From Streptomyces oceani (lineage in GTDB: Bacteria; Actinomycetota; Actinomycetes; Streptomycetales; Streptomycetaceae): a DNA stretch of 64,000 nt. The notes under the pieces were generated by a model that saw only the letters and a program-made list of their open reading frames with translations, was not told where the DNA came from and ran no database searches. The translations under genes were made by a program, and so were the position numbers. Positions within the stretch are counted from its first letter, which is position 1, and every line of letters starts with the position of its first letter. Positions 62,432 to 64,000 of this stretch are shown here, piece after piece. Where the stretch lies: NCBI RefSeq assembly GCF_001751245.1, contig NZ_LJGU01000115.1, forward strand, positions 183,187 to 247,186, written 5' to 3'.

Positions 62432-63356
62432 AACGCTCCTCCGCCTTCCAGAAGAACACAAATCCACCGAGCCCCACCAACAGGGCCCAACCGATCGCCA
62501 ACAGCCAGACCTGGGGGTCGAGGTGCTGGTGTCGCGGGCCGTCGATCAGCGCGAACCGCATCAGCTCCATGTACACCGCGGCCGGATTGGCCGCCGCGAT
62601 CTCCACCAGCCAGCTCGGGGCACCGGCCCGCTTCTCCAGGAGGTACTGCAACGGGAACATCACGCCCGAGGCGTACATCCAGGTACGCAGCACGAAGGGC
62701 ATGAGCTGGGCCAGATCCGGCGTCTTGCTGCCCAGCCGGGCCATGATCAGCGCCAGGCCGGTGTTGAAGACCAGTTGCAGCGCCAGCACCGGGATGATCA
62801 GTGGCCAGCTCCATGAGGGGTAGTGCTGGAAACCGACCAGGATGACCGCCAGGACGATCATCGAGTACATCAACTGCTGCAGTTGCTGGAGTGAGAACGA
62901 GATCGGCAACGAGGCGCGTGGGAAGTGCAACGCCCGCACGAGCCCCTGGTTGTTCGCGATCGAGCGCACTCCGCTCATCACCGACTGCTGGGTGAACGTC
63001 CAGACGAAGACCCCGGTGACCAGGAACGGGATGTACTCCGAGTTGGACATTCCGGCCCGGCCCTGCAACAGCAGACCGAAGATGAAGAAGAACACCGTGG
63101 CGTTGAGCAGGGGGGTCACCACCTGCCACAGCTGCCCCAGCTTCGCCTGGCTGTACTGCGCGTGCAGCTTCGCCCGGGAGAAGGCCAGGATGAAGTGCCG
63201 GCGCTCCCACAGCTGGCGTACGTACTGCGGGAGGGAAGGTCTCGCCCCGCTGACCGTCAGGCCGTACTTGGCGGCGAGGTCGGCGGGGGAAAGGCCATCA
63301 TCCGGTGATGGTGGAGGATTCACGGCGACCGCACCCTCGTGCGTTGTCTCGCTCAC
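62418..63356 (-). CDS. ABC-2 polysaccharide/teichoic-acid exporter permease (TagG-like)
   Basis: A 312-residue membrane protein with a cytoplasmic N-terminus (LPQYVRQLWERRHFILAFSRAKL) and about six helices of the ABC2_membrane type (LWQVVTPLLNATVFFFIFGLLL, FLVTGVFVWTFTQQSV). GTG at 63356 gives the N-terminus seen in Streptomyces homologues as I remember them; the frame is open further upstream without a good start. The ribosome site is weak. Together with the ATPase it flips cell-wall glycopolymers across the membrane. Confidence 0.9.
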   Translation of the reverse strand: MSETTHEGAVAVNPPPSPDDGLSPADLAAKYGLTVSGARPSLPQYVRQLWERRHFILAFSRAKLHAQYSQAKLGQLWQVVTPLLNATVFFFIFGLLLQGRAGMSNSEYIPFLVTGVFVWTFTQQSVMSGVRSIANNQGLVRALHFPRASLPISFSLQQLQQLMYSMIVLAVILVGFQHYPSWSWPLIIPVLALQLVFNTGLALIMARLGSKTPDLAQLMPFVLRTWMYASGVMFPLQYLLEKRAGAPSWLVEIAAANPAAVYMELMRFALIDGPRHQHLDPQVWLLAIGWALLVGLGGFVFFWKAEERYGRG

Positions 63357-63418
63357 GTTGAAACTTTCGTCCTCACGCTGAAGGGCAGGAGCCCTCGATA
63401 TTGTCAGACTCGAGCTTG

Positions 63419-64000
63419 TCAGATCACGGGAGGCCGGCCCAGTCTGGTCAGCTTCCAGACCGTCCGCCACTTCATCGGTCGGCGCGGTCCACAGGAACTG
63501 GTCCAGCCCTCCTTGAAGCCGCCCAGCCAGGCCCGTAGCGCTGGCCGGGACGGCCGCCGCGCGAGCGTGAGCAGCAACCAGACGGCCAGATAGCCGGGGA
63601 CGAGCAGCGCGGGGAGGTTCCGCCGGGCCAACCACACGCGGTTACGGGCCACCATGCGGTGGTAGACCGCGTGCCGGCTGGGTGCCGTGGTCGGATGGTG
63701 CAGCACCATGTCCGCGCGGTAGTCGATCGCCCAGCCGGCATCCTGTGCCCGCCAGGCCAGGTCGGTCTCCTCATGGGCGTAGAAGAAGTCCCCCGGCAGT
63801 CCGCCGACCTGCTCCAGGACGGTCGCACGCACGGCGTTGGCGCCGCCGAGGAAGGTGGTCACCCGGGAGGAACGCAGCGGGTCGGAGGCACGCAGCCGGG
63901 GCACGTGCCTCCGCTGCGTCTCGCCGGTGTCCGGGTCGGCGATCCGGAAGCTGATAATGCCCAGCCTCGGGTCATCGGCGAAGGCCCGTCGGCACAGCTC
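63419..64000 (-). CDS. glycosyltransferase family 2 protein (5' end off window)
   Basis: The last 193 codons of a GT2 enzyme are visible; the N-terminal part, with the nucleotide-sugar DxD site, lies beyond base 64000. The acceptor-side motif HEETDLAWRAQDAGW (the ED-x-D-W-type region) and GGANAVRATVLEQVGGLPGDFF are typical of rhamnosyl/galactofuranosyl-type transferases. A hydrophobic segment (PALLVPGYLAVWLLLTLA) near the C-terminus suggests membrane association. It is the gene upstream of the polymer exporter, so it probably builds the exported glycan. Confidence 0.88.
   Translation of the reverse strand, partial: ELCRRAFADDPRLGIISFRIADPDTGETQRRHVPRLRASDPLRSSRVTTFLGGANAVRATVLEQVGGLPGDFFYAHEETDLAWRAQDAGWAIDYRADMVLHHPTTAPSRHAVYHRMVARNRVWLARRNLPALLVPGYLAVWLLLTLARRPSRPALRAWLGGFKEGWTSSCGPRRPMKWRTVWKLTRLGRPPVI

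Overview
The window is high-GC actinobacterial DNA, almost certainly Streptomyces or a close relative. Start codons are a mix of ATG, GTG and TTG, and there are many 4-base ATGA/GTGA gene overlaps. The gene content is typical of the genus: a conservon, a hopanoid operon, an Rpf/LysM/M23 cell-wall enzyme, a DUF574 methyltransferase and kinase/binding-protein fusions. No tRNA, rRNA, CRISPR array, transposase or phage gene was seen. The assignment to Streptomyces is inference.

Left part (1-13.4 kb): an ECF-like sigma factor with a C-terminal zinc-finger extension, cut by the window edge; a lutABC lactate-oxidation operon (minus strand); a three-gene catabolic operon (Gfo/Idh/MocA oxidoreductase, DUF993 aldolase-like protein, sugar isomerase/epimerase) behind a perfect 14-bp palindromic operator; a DUF5713 protein; then a lipoprotein followed by two tandem membrane Ser/Thr kinases whose outer domains look like branched-chain amino-acid binding proteins.

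13.5-31 kb: two divergent LacI-family regulators, a frameshifted sulfatase pseudogene, succinate-semialdehyde dehydrogenase, NADP-type glutamate dehydrogenase, AlkB, a small secreted protein with a tendamistat-like cysteine pattern, an SRPBCC protein, a flavin reductase/luciferase-like monooxygenase pair, a split LigD system (ATP-dependent ligase and polymerase domain encoded divergently), DUF2277, a PsuG-family protein that lacks the expected catalytic residues, a two-TM membrane protein and an LCP cell-wall ligase.

31-44.5 kb: an Rpf-LysM-M23 cell-wall enzyme, a DUF6343 membrane protein, a five-gene oligopeptide/nickel-type ABC importer operon, a DUF574 methyltransferase translationally coupled to a PAS-GGDEF-EAL c-di-GMP enzyme, an alpha/beta hydrolase and an acyl-CoA dehydrogenase homologue without the usual catalytic glutamate.

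44.6-64 kb: a conservon (cvnA-B-C-D plus a GAF protein), a tyrosine-type phosphatase, a compact hopanoid operon (hpnC-hpnD-hpnE-prenyl synthase-shc-hpnG-hpnH), a TetR regulator divergent from an MMPL exporter with two matching operator-like dyads between them, and an ABC-2 polysaccharide exporter (ATPase and permease) followed by a glycosyltransferase cut by the right edge. Strong hairpins separate several convergent gene pairs.
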